Positions 20,981 to 28,618 of a stretch of DNA of 64,000 bases are shown piece by piece. The stretch is from positions 1,797,259 to 1,861,258 of the forward strand of contig NZ_MKEK01000001.1 of NCBI RefSeq assembly GCF_001752395.1, given 5' to 3'. A program made the translations under genes and the position numbers. How positions within the stretch are numbered: the first letter of the stretch is position 1; the number at the start of each line of letters is the position of its first letter. Below the pieces are notes generated by a model. It ran no database searches. It saw only the letters and a list, made by a program, of their open reading frames with translations, and was not told where the DNA came from. Source of the stretch: Rheinheimera salexigens (GTDB lineage Bacteria > Pseudomonadota > Gammaproteobacteria > Enterobacterales > Alteromonadaceae).

Positions 20981-21978
20981 AAAAAATATTATTCGTGCTG
21001 TTTGGCGCACTGCTGTTAATTACAGCCTATTTTGCCAGTATTAAACATTTAGAGTCGCTACAAATTAACTTGCCCGAGCCAATATATACTGTAAAAGCAG
21101 GCAGTTCGGTGCAAAGTTTATGTCGGCAATGGCAGAGTTTAGGTCAGTTGAAAGGTTCTGATTGTCTATTGTTAAAATTGTATACCAAAATAAAGCCTAA
21201 CTTAGCGTCGGTGCAACAGGGCAGTTATCGGGTCAGCGATGATATGTCGGTACTGTCGCTGTTAACTTTGTTTAGAGAAGGTAAAGTCGCCCAGTTTTCG
21301 CTAACATTTATAGAAGGACAAACCTTAGCCCAAGCCTTGCAAAGATTACAGTTTGCTGAATATTTACAACAAGATGTATTAACAGCAGATGATGTTTTAC
21401 CCTTAGTGAATTGGCCTAAAGAGTGGGGTGATATACCGCAATCTGCAGAAGGTTTATTATTTCCTGATACCTACTATTACACCGCTGATAGTAAGGCCAG
21501 CAGCTTAATTAAACGCGCGACCAGTGCCTTAATAAAGCATGTTTCTGCAGCATGGCAGCAGCGCCAAGTCGATTTGCCAATACAGCACCCATATGAGTTG
21601 CTAACGTTGGCTTCTATTGTCGAAAAAGAAAGCAGTTATATTCCTGAAAGAGCAAAAGTTAGCTCGGTATTTGTTAATCGTTTACGTAAAAATATGCGCC
21701 TGCAAACCGATCCTACCGTCATTTATGGTATTAAAGACTTTGACGGTGACATTAAACGTAGTGATTTACGTAATCCACATCCTTATAATACGTATCGCCA
21801 TGCAGGCTTACCGCCTGGTCCTATTTCGTTGGTCAGCGAAACTGCTTTAATGGCGGCAGCGCAACCCGAAGCGACGGATTTATATTATTTTGTCAGTAAA
21901 GGCGATGGTAGCCATCAGTTTTCAACCAGTTTAGAGCAGCATAATGCTGCAGTACAAAAATATATTTTCGGAAAATAA
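20974..21978 (+). CDS. mltG: endolytic murein transglycosylase MltG
   Basis: Inner-membrane enzyme that cuts nascent peptidoglycan strands and sets glycan length. A 334-residue protein with one N-terminal membrane helix (residues about 4-23), a LysM-like stretch, and the YceG catalytic domain with the Glu in ASIVEKESSY and YNTYRHAGLPPGPI. It overlaps pabC and is followed at once by tmk, the conserved pabC-mltG-tmk-holB order. Confidence 0.95.
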   Translation: MLKKILFVLFGALLLITAYFASIKHLESLQINLPEPIYTVKAGSSVQSLCRQWQSLGQLKGSDCLLLKLYTKIKPNLASVQQGSYRVSDDMSVLSLLTLFREGKVAQFSLTFIEGQTLAQALQRLQFAEYLQQDVLTADDVLPLVNWPKEWGDIPQSAEGLLFPDTYYYTADSKASSLIKRATSALIKHVSAAWQQRQVDLPIQHPYELLTLASIVEKESSYIPERAKVSSVFVNRLRKNMRLQTDPTVIYGIKDFDGDIKRSDLRNPHPYNTYRHAGLPPGPISLVSETALMAAAQPEATDLYYFVSKGDGSHQFSTSLEQHNAAVQKYIFGK

Positions 21979-21979
21979 C

Positions 21980-22660
21980 ATGCAAACTAACATGCAATCG
22001 TCTAAGAAAAACACCTTACAAAATAAGGCCCAGTTTATCGTTGTTGAAGGGCTAGAAGGCAGTGGTAAAAGCTCAGCTATTGCCTTAGTTCAGCATTGGT
22101 TGCAGCAGAAAGGTCATGATGTTATTTGCACACGTGAGCCAGGTGGCACACCAATGGCCGAACAAATACGTAACCTAGTAAAGCAAGTGTCTGACGAAGT
22201 GGTGTCACCCACCACTGAATTATTATTAATGTACGCCGCACGTATGCAGTTAATGACTAATGTCATTACTCCCGCTTTAACCGCGGGTAAAACGGTACTA
22301 GCCGACCGACATGATATGTCATCACGGGCTTACCAAGGTGGTGGTAGGCAGTTAGACGAAGCTTTTATTAACGACTTACGTCGGGCGGTATTGTCTGAGC
22401 ATACCCCTGATATCACCCTGTATTTAGATATTGATCCTAAAATAGGCTTACAACGTGCGCTGGAGCGTGGCAAGTTAGATCGAATCGAATTAGAACAGCT
22501 GGCATTCTTTGAGCGTACGCGAGAAAAGTATCAACAAATTGCGGCCAATGAATCCAATGTTTTTACTATCGATGCAAGCCAAGCTATTGAACAAGTGCAT
22601 GCTGATATTATATCCGTGTTAAATGCACAAGTTGCACCTCACACTCAGGCCACTTTATAA
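21980..22660 (+). CDS. tmk: thymidylate kinase
   Basis: Phosphorylates dTMP to dTDP. A 226-residue P-loop kinase with GLEGSGKSS, the TREPGGTP phosphate-site motif and ADRHDMSSRAYQGGGR. The N-terminus has an extra ~15 residues before the first strand. The ATG at 21980 starts one base after the mltG stop; an open frame further upstream overlaps mltG and is not used. Confidence 0.96.
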   Translation: MQTNMQSSKKNTLQNKAQFIVVEGLEGSGKSSAIALVQHWLQQKGHDVICTREPGGTPMAEQIRNLVKQVSDEVVSPTTELLLMYAARMQLMTNVITPALTAGKTVLADRHDMSSRAYQGGGRQLDEAFINDLRRAVLSEHTPDITLYLDIDPKIGLQRALERGKLDRIELEQLAFFERTREKYQQIAANESNVFTIDASQAIEQVHADIISVLNAQVAPHTQATL

Positions 22661-23584
22661 ATGTTACCTTGGTTACAGCCTTATCAAGCTCAATTCAGGG
22701 CATTAATGGCTAAAAGTAGTTTAGCCCATGCTTTGTTATTTACTGGTCCAGAGGGCGTAGGGAAAACCACCTTAGCTAATTGGTTAATTGCTAGTTTGCT
22801 CTGTACCAATACAACAAGTACTAATGGGACCAATGCTAGCGACGCTCGACCGTGTGAACATTGTAAAAGCTGTTTATTACGCAAAGCAGGTAATCATGCA
22901 GATTTACTTATAGTCGATGCCACCAATACCAGTATTGGGGTGGATGCCGTACGCCAAATTAGTCTGTTTATGCAAAGTACCGCCCAGCAACAAAAAAATA
23001 AGCTAGTGCTACTGCGAAATGCCGAGCGATTAACTGAAGCAGCTGCAAATGCGTTATTAAAAACATTGGAAGAGCCGCCACAAAACGGCTATTTATTATT
23101 ATTAAGCCCATATCCGGCACGTTTAACCGCAACATTGCTCAGTCGTTTGCAAAATTGGCCACTTGCGGCCCAATTTGATAGCCATGCCTTACATTGGTTA
23201 GAGCAGCATAGTAATAGAGCGGTGCCAGATTTTTTACTAAGCTACTGTAGTGGTGGGCCATTAAAAGCATTAAGTATGCTCGAATCAGGTAAAGCCGATA
23301 ATATTCAAAGCTTGTTGCAAACATTAGAGAAGTTTTTTACCGAACAAGTTGCGTTACCAGAGGCGGTTAAGCAACTATTAGCAACGGATCAAGTAGCCGC
23401 AATATTAGGTTTTTATATACGTAAAACCTATTTACCTCAATTATTACAGCATAATGCTGAGCGTTTACCCTTAGCGCATCAGTACTATATGCGTTGGTGC
23501 CGTGACGAGCAGAACATTTTAGGGCAGAATAAGTCACTAGCACTGAGTGCTTTATTAACGGAGCTACGGCGTTTACGTCATTAA
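22661..23584 (+). CDS. holB: DNA polymerase III subunit delta'
   Basis: Part of the clamp-loader complex. A 307-residue AAA+ protein with GPEGVGKTT, a zinc module with cysteines in CEHCKSC, and LLKTLEEPPQNG. The usual SRC sensor motif reads SRLQ here, so the Cys is replaced. The ATG follows directly on the tmk stop codon. Operon order tmk-holB-pilZ-tatD is common in pseudomonads and Alteromonadales. Confidence 0.94.
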   Translation: MLPWLQPYQAQFRALMAKSSLAHALLFTGPEGVGKTTLANWLIASLLCTNTTSTNGTNASDARPCEHCKSCLLRKAGNHADLLIVDATNTSIGVDAVRQISLFMQSTAQQQKNKLVLLRNAERLTEAAANALLKTLEEPPQNGYLLLLSPYPARLTATLLSRLQNWPLAAQFDSHALHWLEQHSNRAVPDFLLSYCSGGPLKALSMLESGKADNIQSLLQTLEKFFTEQVALPEAVKQLLATDQVAAILGFYIRKTYLPQLLQHNAERLPLAHQYYMRWCRDEQNILGQNKSLALSALLTELRRLRH

Positions 23585-23595
23585 GCGGAGAGAAA

Positions 23596-23922
23596 ATGGA
23601 CGAACTATCTATTGGTTTTAGTGATTTAAAAGAATTGTATCGTAGTTATATGCCGTTTTTAAAACATGGCGGTTTATTTATACGCACCGGTACCGGTTAC
23701 AAAATGGGCCAGTCATTAGCTTTAACGGTTACCTTACCTGATGCTTTAGAGTCAATTTCTGTTTCAGGAAAAGTTGCCTGGATATCGCCACATGGCTCGC
23801 AAAGTGCTATGCCGGCAGGTGTTGGCATTGCTTTTATCGATGATAAACAGCAGTTCAGCGCGAAAATTGAAAAACTGGTTGGCCAATATTCAGCATCTGG
23901 TGAAGCGACTTATACCATGTAA
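23596..23922 (+). CDS. pilZ: PilZ-domain protein, type IV pilus assembly
   Basis: A 108-residue single PilZ domain. In Pseudomonas and Xanthomonas the orthologue in this position, between holB and tatD, is required for type IV pilus biogenesis and does not itself bind c-di-GMP. The typical N-terminal RxxxR motif is not evident here, consistent with that. GGAGAG precedes the ATG. Confidence 0.85.
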   Translation: MDELSIGFSDLKELYRSYMPFLKHGGLFIRTGTGYKMGQSLALTVTLPDALESISVSGKVAWISPHGSQSAMPAGVGIAFIDDKQQFSAKIEKLVGQYSASGEATYTM

Positions 23923-24015
23923 GTTTCCCCCCTTAAACTACTTGCCAAAAGCAAGTTAGATTAATGGGTACTATATTTATGGGTTTTTATTGTTTAGTTA
24001 AATAGAGGTTTAATC

Positions 24016-24798
24016 TTGTTTGTTGATTCACACTGTCATTTAGATCTATTAGAGCTGGATAAGCTTGGTTTAACTTTAGATCAAGTCATCGCTCAGGCAA
24101 CGGCCGAAAAAATTCAACATATGTTATGTGTTTGCGTCAGCTTAAGTAAGTTTGAGCAAATGGCGCAACAGGTGTCAGCTTATCCAATGGTATCGATTTC
24201 TTGCGGTGAACATCCGTTACACCAACACGATAAGGTTGATCCAGAGCAACTGCTTACCTTGTGCCAACGGCCAGAAGTTGTGGCAGTGGGCGAAACGGGA
24301 TTAGATTATTTTTATTCTGTAGAAACTAAAGCTTCACAGCAAGCGGCATTTGTTAGCCATATTGAAGTGGCAAATCAAGTGAATAAACCTTTAATTATTC
24401 ATACCCGTGATGCCAGAGAAGACACCTTAAGTTTAATGCGTAGCCATCATGCAGAACGTGCTGGTGGGGTATTGCACTGCTTTACAGAAACATGGGATAT
24501 GGCTAAAGCCGCCATGGATATGGGGTTTTATATTTCTATCTCAGGCATTATGACATTTCGTAATGCTGACGAATTACGTGAAGTGGTAAAACAAATACCT
24601 TTAGACCGTCTATTAATAGAAACTGATGCGCCATATTTAGCACCAGTGCCTTTTAGAGGGAAAACCAACCAACCGGCTTATGTTACCGCTGTTGCGAAAG
24701 CTATTGCAGAGTTAAAAGGTATTTCTATTGAAGAGCTAGCTGAAGTAACAACAAATAACTTCTATCAATTATTCTCTGCTGTAAACAAGCCTAATTAA
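24016..24798 (+). CDS. TatD-family metal-dependent hydrolase (YcfH-like)
   Basis: A 260-residue TIM-barrel hydrolase. Metal ligands are visible in VDSHCHLD, GETGLDYFY, HTRDARED, LHCFTE and ETDAPYLAP. E. coli relatives are DNA exonucleases/phosphodiesterases. The start is a TTG at 24016 preceded by AGAGG at 8 bases; no ATG lies nearby and the family N-terminus begins right there. Position after holB/pilZ matches the YcfH orthologue. Confidence 0.9.
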   Translation: MFVDSHCHLDLLELDKLGLTLDQVIAQATAEKIQHMLCVCVSLSKFEQMAQQVSAYPMVSISCGEHPLHQHDKVDPEQLLTLCQRPEVVAVGETGLDYFYSVETKASQQAAFVSHIEVANQVNKPLIIHTRDAREDTLSLMRSHHAERAGGVLHCFTETWDMAKAAMDMGFYISISGIMTFRNADELREVVKQIPLDRLLIETDAPYLAPVPFRGKTNQPAYVTAVAKAIAELKGISIEELAEVTTNNFYQLFSAVNKPN

Positions 24799-24841
24799 AT
24801 TTAATTTAATACTAAAGCTGAAGCTGATTACTTAATTGGTT

Positions 24842-25120
24842 GGGTGTAATTAGCTTCGGTTACAACCTCTGATCTGCTTGTCACAGTAACTCGCCCTTAT
24901 GCCTACGGCAGGACTCAGACAACCTGTGCCAACATTTCAGTGGTTCCAACCTTCGCTCTGAGCTAAGCGATCTACACAGCTATGCAATCTATACAAGGCT
25001 TTCGCTAAAACACACAAGGTAGAGTCGATGTCTGTTTTATGTCAGCACAGGTTGTCTGAAGGTGTGCGTTAGCGCACCTGAGTTACTGTGCTGAGCTAAA
25101 ATAGATTGTCGACTCGGACT
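24842..25120 (+). repeat. structured dispersed repeat, copy 1
   Basis: About 279 bp, closely matching a second copy at 31210-31486 in the same orientation. Each copy holds nested inverted repeats: CACAGTAACTC near the left end pairs with GAGTTACTGTG near the right end (24882-24892 with 25080-25090), and CAGACAACCTGTGC pairs perfectly with GCACAGGTTGTCTG (24916-24929 with 25045-25058). Small hairpins lie between the two stems. The central 60-80 bases differ most between the copies. No open frame of note. It could be a miniature mobile element or a transcribed structured RNA. Confidence 0.9.
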
Positions 25121-25186
25121 TATAAAACTGATCTAAGACTGAAAGTGGTAAGTATATTTTTAAATATAAATAGGCCGATAAAAGAA

Positions 25187-25244
25187 GCCCAGAACCAATC
25201 TACATTGTTCTGGGCCAAGGGGAATGGCTCATAGGGTATGAGCC
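25187..25244. ncRNA. two adjacent strong hairpins, candidate structured RNA
   Basis: GCCCAGAAC pairs with GTTCTGGGC (11-base loop, 25187-25215), and GGCTCAT pairs with ATGAGCC (5-base loop, 25226-25244), with AAGGGGAATG-like sequence between. Neither is followed by a T-run, so these are not plain terminators. Function unknown. Confidence 0.35.
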
Positions 25245-25678
25245 GTGCGCTATCGTATCAACTTCAATCGTCTTAATTAATATGACCTCTTATCTAAATT
25301 TTTATATGACCATTTAAAAAACATAATTTAGAGAATTTTAAAATGGTGCCAATAAAAATAAGTGTAGTAAACCATTGAAACTTTGCTCACTTTTAAATAT
25401 AAAAAATTCTAGTATCAAAGAATAGCTCACTAAGTCACGCGCAGCTTGATTAAGCATATCTATAAGTAATTTTCTTGCGAGCTAACCGGTTTATATGACC
25501 TGTATTAATAAACGGGTTAAAAATTTTCAGCGCTCAGATAATAGTGACTGGGTTTTTAATATAATTTTTAGTTTATAAAAATTTTGTTTTATAAATATTT
25601 AATCTAAAAATAAGTACTAAATTGCTGTCATATTTATAACAGATATCTAATATCTGATTTAATAAGTACTTTAGTCGT

Positions 25679-25690
25679 ATTGTCGACAAT
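25679..25690. promoter_or_regulatory. PrpR operator candidate 1
   Basis: Perfect 12-bp palindrome ATTGTCGACAAT upstream of the prpR -35 box. GntR/FCD regulators bind palindromes of this type, and a second copy follows. Confidence 0.7.
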
Positions 25691-25706
25691 CTTGTTCCCT
25701 TCTAAC

Positions 25707-25735
25707 TTGACATAGCTGCGGTTAAGCGTTAAAAC
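25707..25735 (+). promoter_or_regulatory. promoter of the prp operon
   Basis: TTGACA at 25707-25712, 17-base spacer, TAAAAC at 25730-25735. It is bracketed by the two palindromes, a layout that fits autorepression. Confidence 0.6.
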
Positions 25736-25751
25736 ATCATTAACTAATTCA

Positions 25752-25763
25752 ACTGTCGACAAT
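25752..25763. promoter_or_regulatory. PrpR operator candidate 2
   Basis: ACTGTCGACAAT, 11 of 12 positions shared with the first palindrome, core TGTCGACA. It lies just downstream of the expected transcription start. Confidence 0.65.
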
Positions 25764-25774
25764 TGGTGTTTGTA

Positions 25775-26455
25775 ATGCGTACTTCTACTGTTTTACCTAT
25801 CACCGCTGCAGATCGAGTTTTATTAGAAATTCAACGAGCAATTGTAGAGGGCACTATTGCGGCAGGTAGCAAAATAAGTGAACCTGAACTCGCTAAACGC
25901 TTTTCTTTAAGCAGAGCACCGCTACGAGAAGCATTAGCCCGCTTAGAGCGCTGCCATTTAATTGAGCGCATACCCAATGCTGGGGCGCGAGTGGTTAAAT
26001 TATCAACCCAAGGGTTACTGTCTTTATATCAGTTACGCGAAACCCTTGAAGGCATGGCGTGCCGTTTAGCCGCCGTAAATATGACCGATACCGAAATAGC
26101 AGAAGTTAGACATCTATTAGATCAACACTTATCCACACAGCGTGTGCGTGAAGGTGAAAGCTATTATCAAGAAGCCGGCGATTTAGATTTTCATTATCGA
26201 GTAATCATTGGCAGTAAAAATCCGTATTTAATTAATATTTTGTGTGACGAATTATACCACTTGGTACGAATGTATCGGGTGCAGCTTGGCATGAATGGCC
26301 CGCGTGTATCACGTGCTTTTGATGAACATAAGGCTATTCTTAATGCGATTGCTAATCGCGATGCTGAGTTGGCAGATTTACTCATGCGCCGACATATCGC
26401 GGCATCACGACGTAACATTGAACAACGACTAAACCAGAATGGGGAACTTTCATGA
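25775..26455 (+). CDS. prpR: GntR/FCD-family regulator of the methylcitrate operon
   Basis: A 226-residue regulator with a winged helix at the N-terminus ([25 protein letters not shown]) and an FCD ligand domain with metal-type histidines ([22 protein letters not shown]). It heads the prp genes and its stop overlaps the prpB start (ATGA). In Shewanella-type bacteria a GntR regulator replaces the sigma54-type PrpR of enterobacteria; the symbol follows that usage. I take the ATG at 25775; a TTG four codons upstream overlaps operator 2. Confidence 0.82.
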   Translation: MRTSTVLPITAADRVLLEIQRAIVEGTIAAGSKISEPELAKRFSLSRAPLREALARLERCHLIERIPNAGARVVKLSTQGLLSLYQLRETLEGMACRLAAVNMTDTEIAEVRHLLDQHLSTQRVREGESYYQEAGDLDFHYRVIIGSKNPYLINILCDELYHLVRMYRVQLGMNGPRVSRAFDEHKAILNAIANRDAELADLLMRRHIAASRRNIEQRLNQNGELS

Positions 26456-27336
26456 CTTCAGAAACAGCAGGTAACAAATTTCGGTTAGCAATTGCCGCCA
26501 ATCAACCACTACAAATTGTGGGAACCATTAACGCCTACACCGCAATGATGGCAGAACGTACTGGCCACCAAGCGCTTTATTTATCAGGAGCTGGCGTTGC
26601 AAACGCGTCTTTTGGTTTACCTGATTTAGGCATGACGTCATTAAATGATGTTTGCGAAGACATTCGTCGTATAACAGCAGCCACGTCTTTACCATTATTA
26701 GTAGATGCCGATACCGGCTGGGGTGGCGCTTTTAATATTGCCCGTACCGTAAAAGAAATGAGCCGTGCCGGTGCCGCTGGTTTTCATATTGAAGACCAAG
26801 TGGCGCAAAAGCGCTGTGGTCACAGACCAAACAAAGAAATTGTTACATTAGAAGAAATGGTCGACCGCGTAAAAGCCAGTGTAGATGCCCGTACTGATGA
26901 CAGTTTTTTCATTATGGCCAGAACCGATGCCTTAGCTCAACAAGGACTAGATTTAGCTATTGAACGCGCTTTAGCGTGTCAAGCTGCAGGTGCTGATGCT
27001 ATTTTTGCCGAAGCGGTTAATACCTTAGAGCAATACCAAGCCTTTACTAACGCGCTTGATGTGCCAGTATTAGCCAATATTACCGAGTTTGGACAAACGC
27101 CTTTATTTAATAAAGCCGAATTAGCAACGGTAGGTGTGGCTATGGTGTTATATCCATTAAGCGCTTTTAGAGCTATGAATAAAGCGGCGTTAAATGTGTA
27201 TCAATCTATTTTAGAGCAGGGCGATCAAAAAGCTGTTGTCGACAGTATGCAAACGCGTGCTGAATTATACGACTTCTTAAATTATCACAGCTTTGAAGAA
27301 AAGCTAGACGCGCTGTTCACTGAAAAAACCAAATAA
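26452..27336 (+). CDS. prpB: 2-methylisocitrate lyase
   Basis: Last step of the methylcitrate cycle: splits 2-methylisocitrate into pyruvate and succinate. A 294-residue member of the isocitrate lyase superfamily with VDADTGWGG and the catalytic-loop motif KRCGHRPNK containing the active Cys. Start codon overlaps the prpR stop, so translation is coupled. Confidence 0.96.
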   Translation: MTSETAGNKFRLAIAANQPLQIVGTINAYTAMMAERTGHQALYLSGAGVANASFGLPDLGMTSLNDVCEDIRRITAATSLPLLVDADTGWGGAFNIARTVKEMSRAGAAGFHIEDQVAQKRCGHRPNKEIVTLEEMVDRVKASVDARTDDSFFIMARTDALAQQGLDLAIERALACQAAGADAIFAEAVNTLEQYQAFTNALDVPVLANITEFGQTPLFNKAELATVGVAMVLYPLSAFRAMNKAALNVYQSILEQGDQKAVVDSMQTRAELYDFLNYHSFEEKLDALFTEKTK

Positions 27337-27372
27337 GATTAACTCAATATTAAAGATATCGGAGACAATATA

Positions 27373-28500
27373 ATGTCAAATGCAAAAAAACTCACCGGAG
27401 CAGGTCTGCGTGGTCAAGTCGCAGGTAAAACCGCATTATCGACAGTGGGTAAATCAGGTTCAGGTTTAACCTATCGTGGATACGATGTTAAAGACTTAGC
27501 GGCTAACTGTGAATTTGAAGAAGTAGCGCACCTTATTTTAAAAGGTGAGTTACCTACAGCTGCAGAATTAACGGCTTATAAAAAGAAATTAAAAAGCTTA
27601 CGTAGTTTGCCAACGGCATTAGCTGAAGTGTTAGAGCGTATTCCAGCCTCTGCTCATCCTATGGATGTTATGCGTACGGGTTGCTCAATGTTAGGCAATC
27701 TAGAAACTGAAGAAAGCTTTGAGCAACAACAAGATGCATCTGACCGCTTATTAGCTATTTTCCCAGGCTTAGTAAACTACTGGTATAACTTTAGCCATCA
27801 TGGCAAACGCATTAGCGTGGACACTGCTGCAGAGTCTATTGCAGAACAGTTTTTGTGGACATTACACGATAAAAAGCCGGAAGCCCTTCACGTAGAAGTG
27901 ATGCAAGCATCATTAATTTTATACGCAGAGCATGAGTTTAATGCCTCTACCTTTACAGCAAGGGTTTGTGCATCAACCTTAAGTGATATGCATTCATGTA
28001 TCACTGGTGCGATAGGGTCGTTACGTGGCCCATTACATGGCGGCGCTAACGAAGCTGCGATGGAATTAATTGAAAACATGACTAGCCCAGACGATGCCGA
28101 GCAGAAGTTACTAGGTATGTTAGAGCGCAAAGAAAAAATCATGGGCTTTGGTCATGCGGTATATGCAGATTCTGACCCACGCAATGCGGTCATTAAAGAG
28201 TGGTCAGAAAAACTAGGTAAAGCCAATGGCGATACCACGTTATATGACGTATCTGAGCGTTGTGAAGCGGTAATGTGGCGTGAGAAAAAATTATTTTGTA
28301 ATGCCGACTTCTTCCATGCTTCTGCTTACAATTATATGAATATCCCAACTAAATTATTTACGCCTATTTTTGTCTGTAGCCGGTTAACAGGCTGGGCTGC
28401 GCATGTAATGGAACAACGTGCTGATAACCGTATTATTCGTCCAAGTGCAGATTATGTTGGTGTTGAACCACGTAGCGTTATGCCGATCGCTCAGCGTTAA
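27373..28500 (+). CDS. prpC: 2-methylcitrate synthase
   Basis: Condenses propionyl-CoA with oxaloacetate. A 375-residue citrate-synthase-fold enzyme; LRGPLHGGANE and GFGHAVYADSDPRN hold the catalytic histidines. Short length and the prp context separate it from GltA. ATCGGAG lies before the ATG. Confidence 0.96.
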   Translation: MSNAKKLTGAGLRGQVAGKTALSTVGKSGSGLTYRGYDVKDLAANCEFEEVAHLILKGELPTAAELTAYKKKLKSLRSLPTALAEVLERIPASAHPMDVMRTGCSMLGNLETEESFEQQQDASDRLLAIFPGLVNYWYNFSHHGKRISVDTAAESIAEQFLWTLHDKKPEALHVEVMQASLILYAEHEFNASTFTARVCASTLSDMHSCITGAIGSLRGPLHGGANEAAMELIENMTSPDDAEQKLLGMLERKEKIMGFGHAVYADSDPRNAVIKEWSEKLGKANGDTTLYDVSERCEAVMWREKKLFCNADFFHASAYNYMNIPTKLFTPIFVCSRLTGWAAHVMEQRADNRIIRPSADYVGVEPRSVMPIAQR

Positions 28501-28552
28501 GCTTTGCACGATTTAAGCTAATGCTCATTTGCAGCGAGGTTATATTATAAAG

Positions 28553-28578
28553 AGCAAAACAGGGTTACCTGTTTTGCT
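28553..28578 (+). promoter_or_regulatory. intra-operon hairpin between prpC and acnD
   Basis: A perfect 11-bp stem AGCAAAACAGG / CCTGTTTTGCT with a GTTA loop lies in the 118-bp gap. It lacks an immediate T-run, so it is more likely a processing or mRNA-stability element or weak attenuator than a full terminator. Confidence 0.5.
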
Positions 28579-28618
28579 TACCTCTAAGCATAGTGTTTTT
28601 ATCAGACAGGTATCCAAT

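Larger units (their letters stand above)
25121..25774. other. rest of the tatD-prpR intergenic region
   Basis: AT-rich non-coding sequence. It holds two adjacent hairpins (25187-25244) and the prpR promoter with two palindromic operators at its right end. I see no gene between. Confidence 0.6.
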
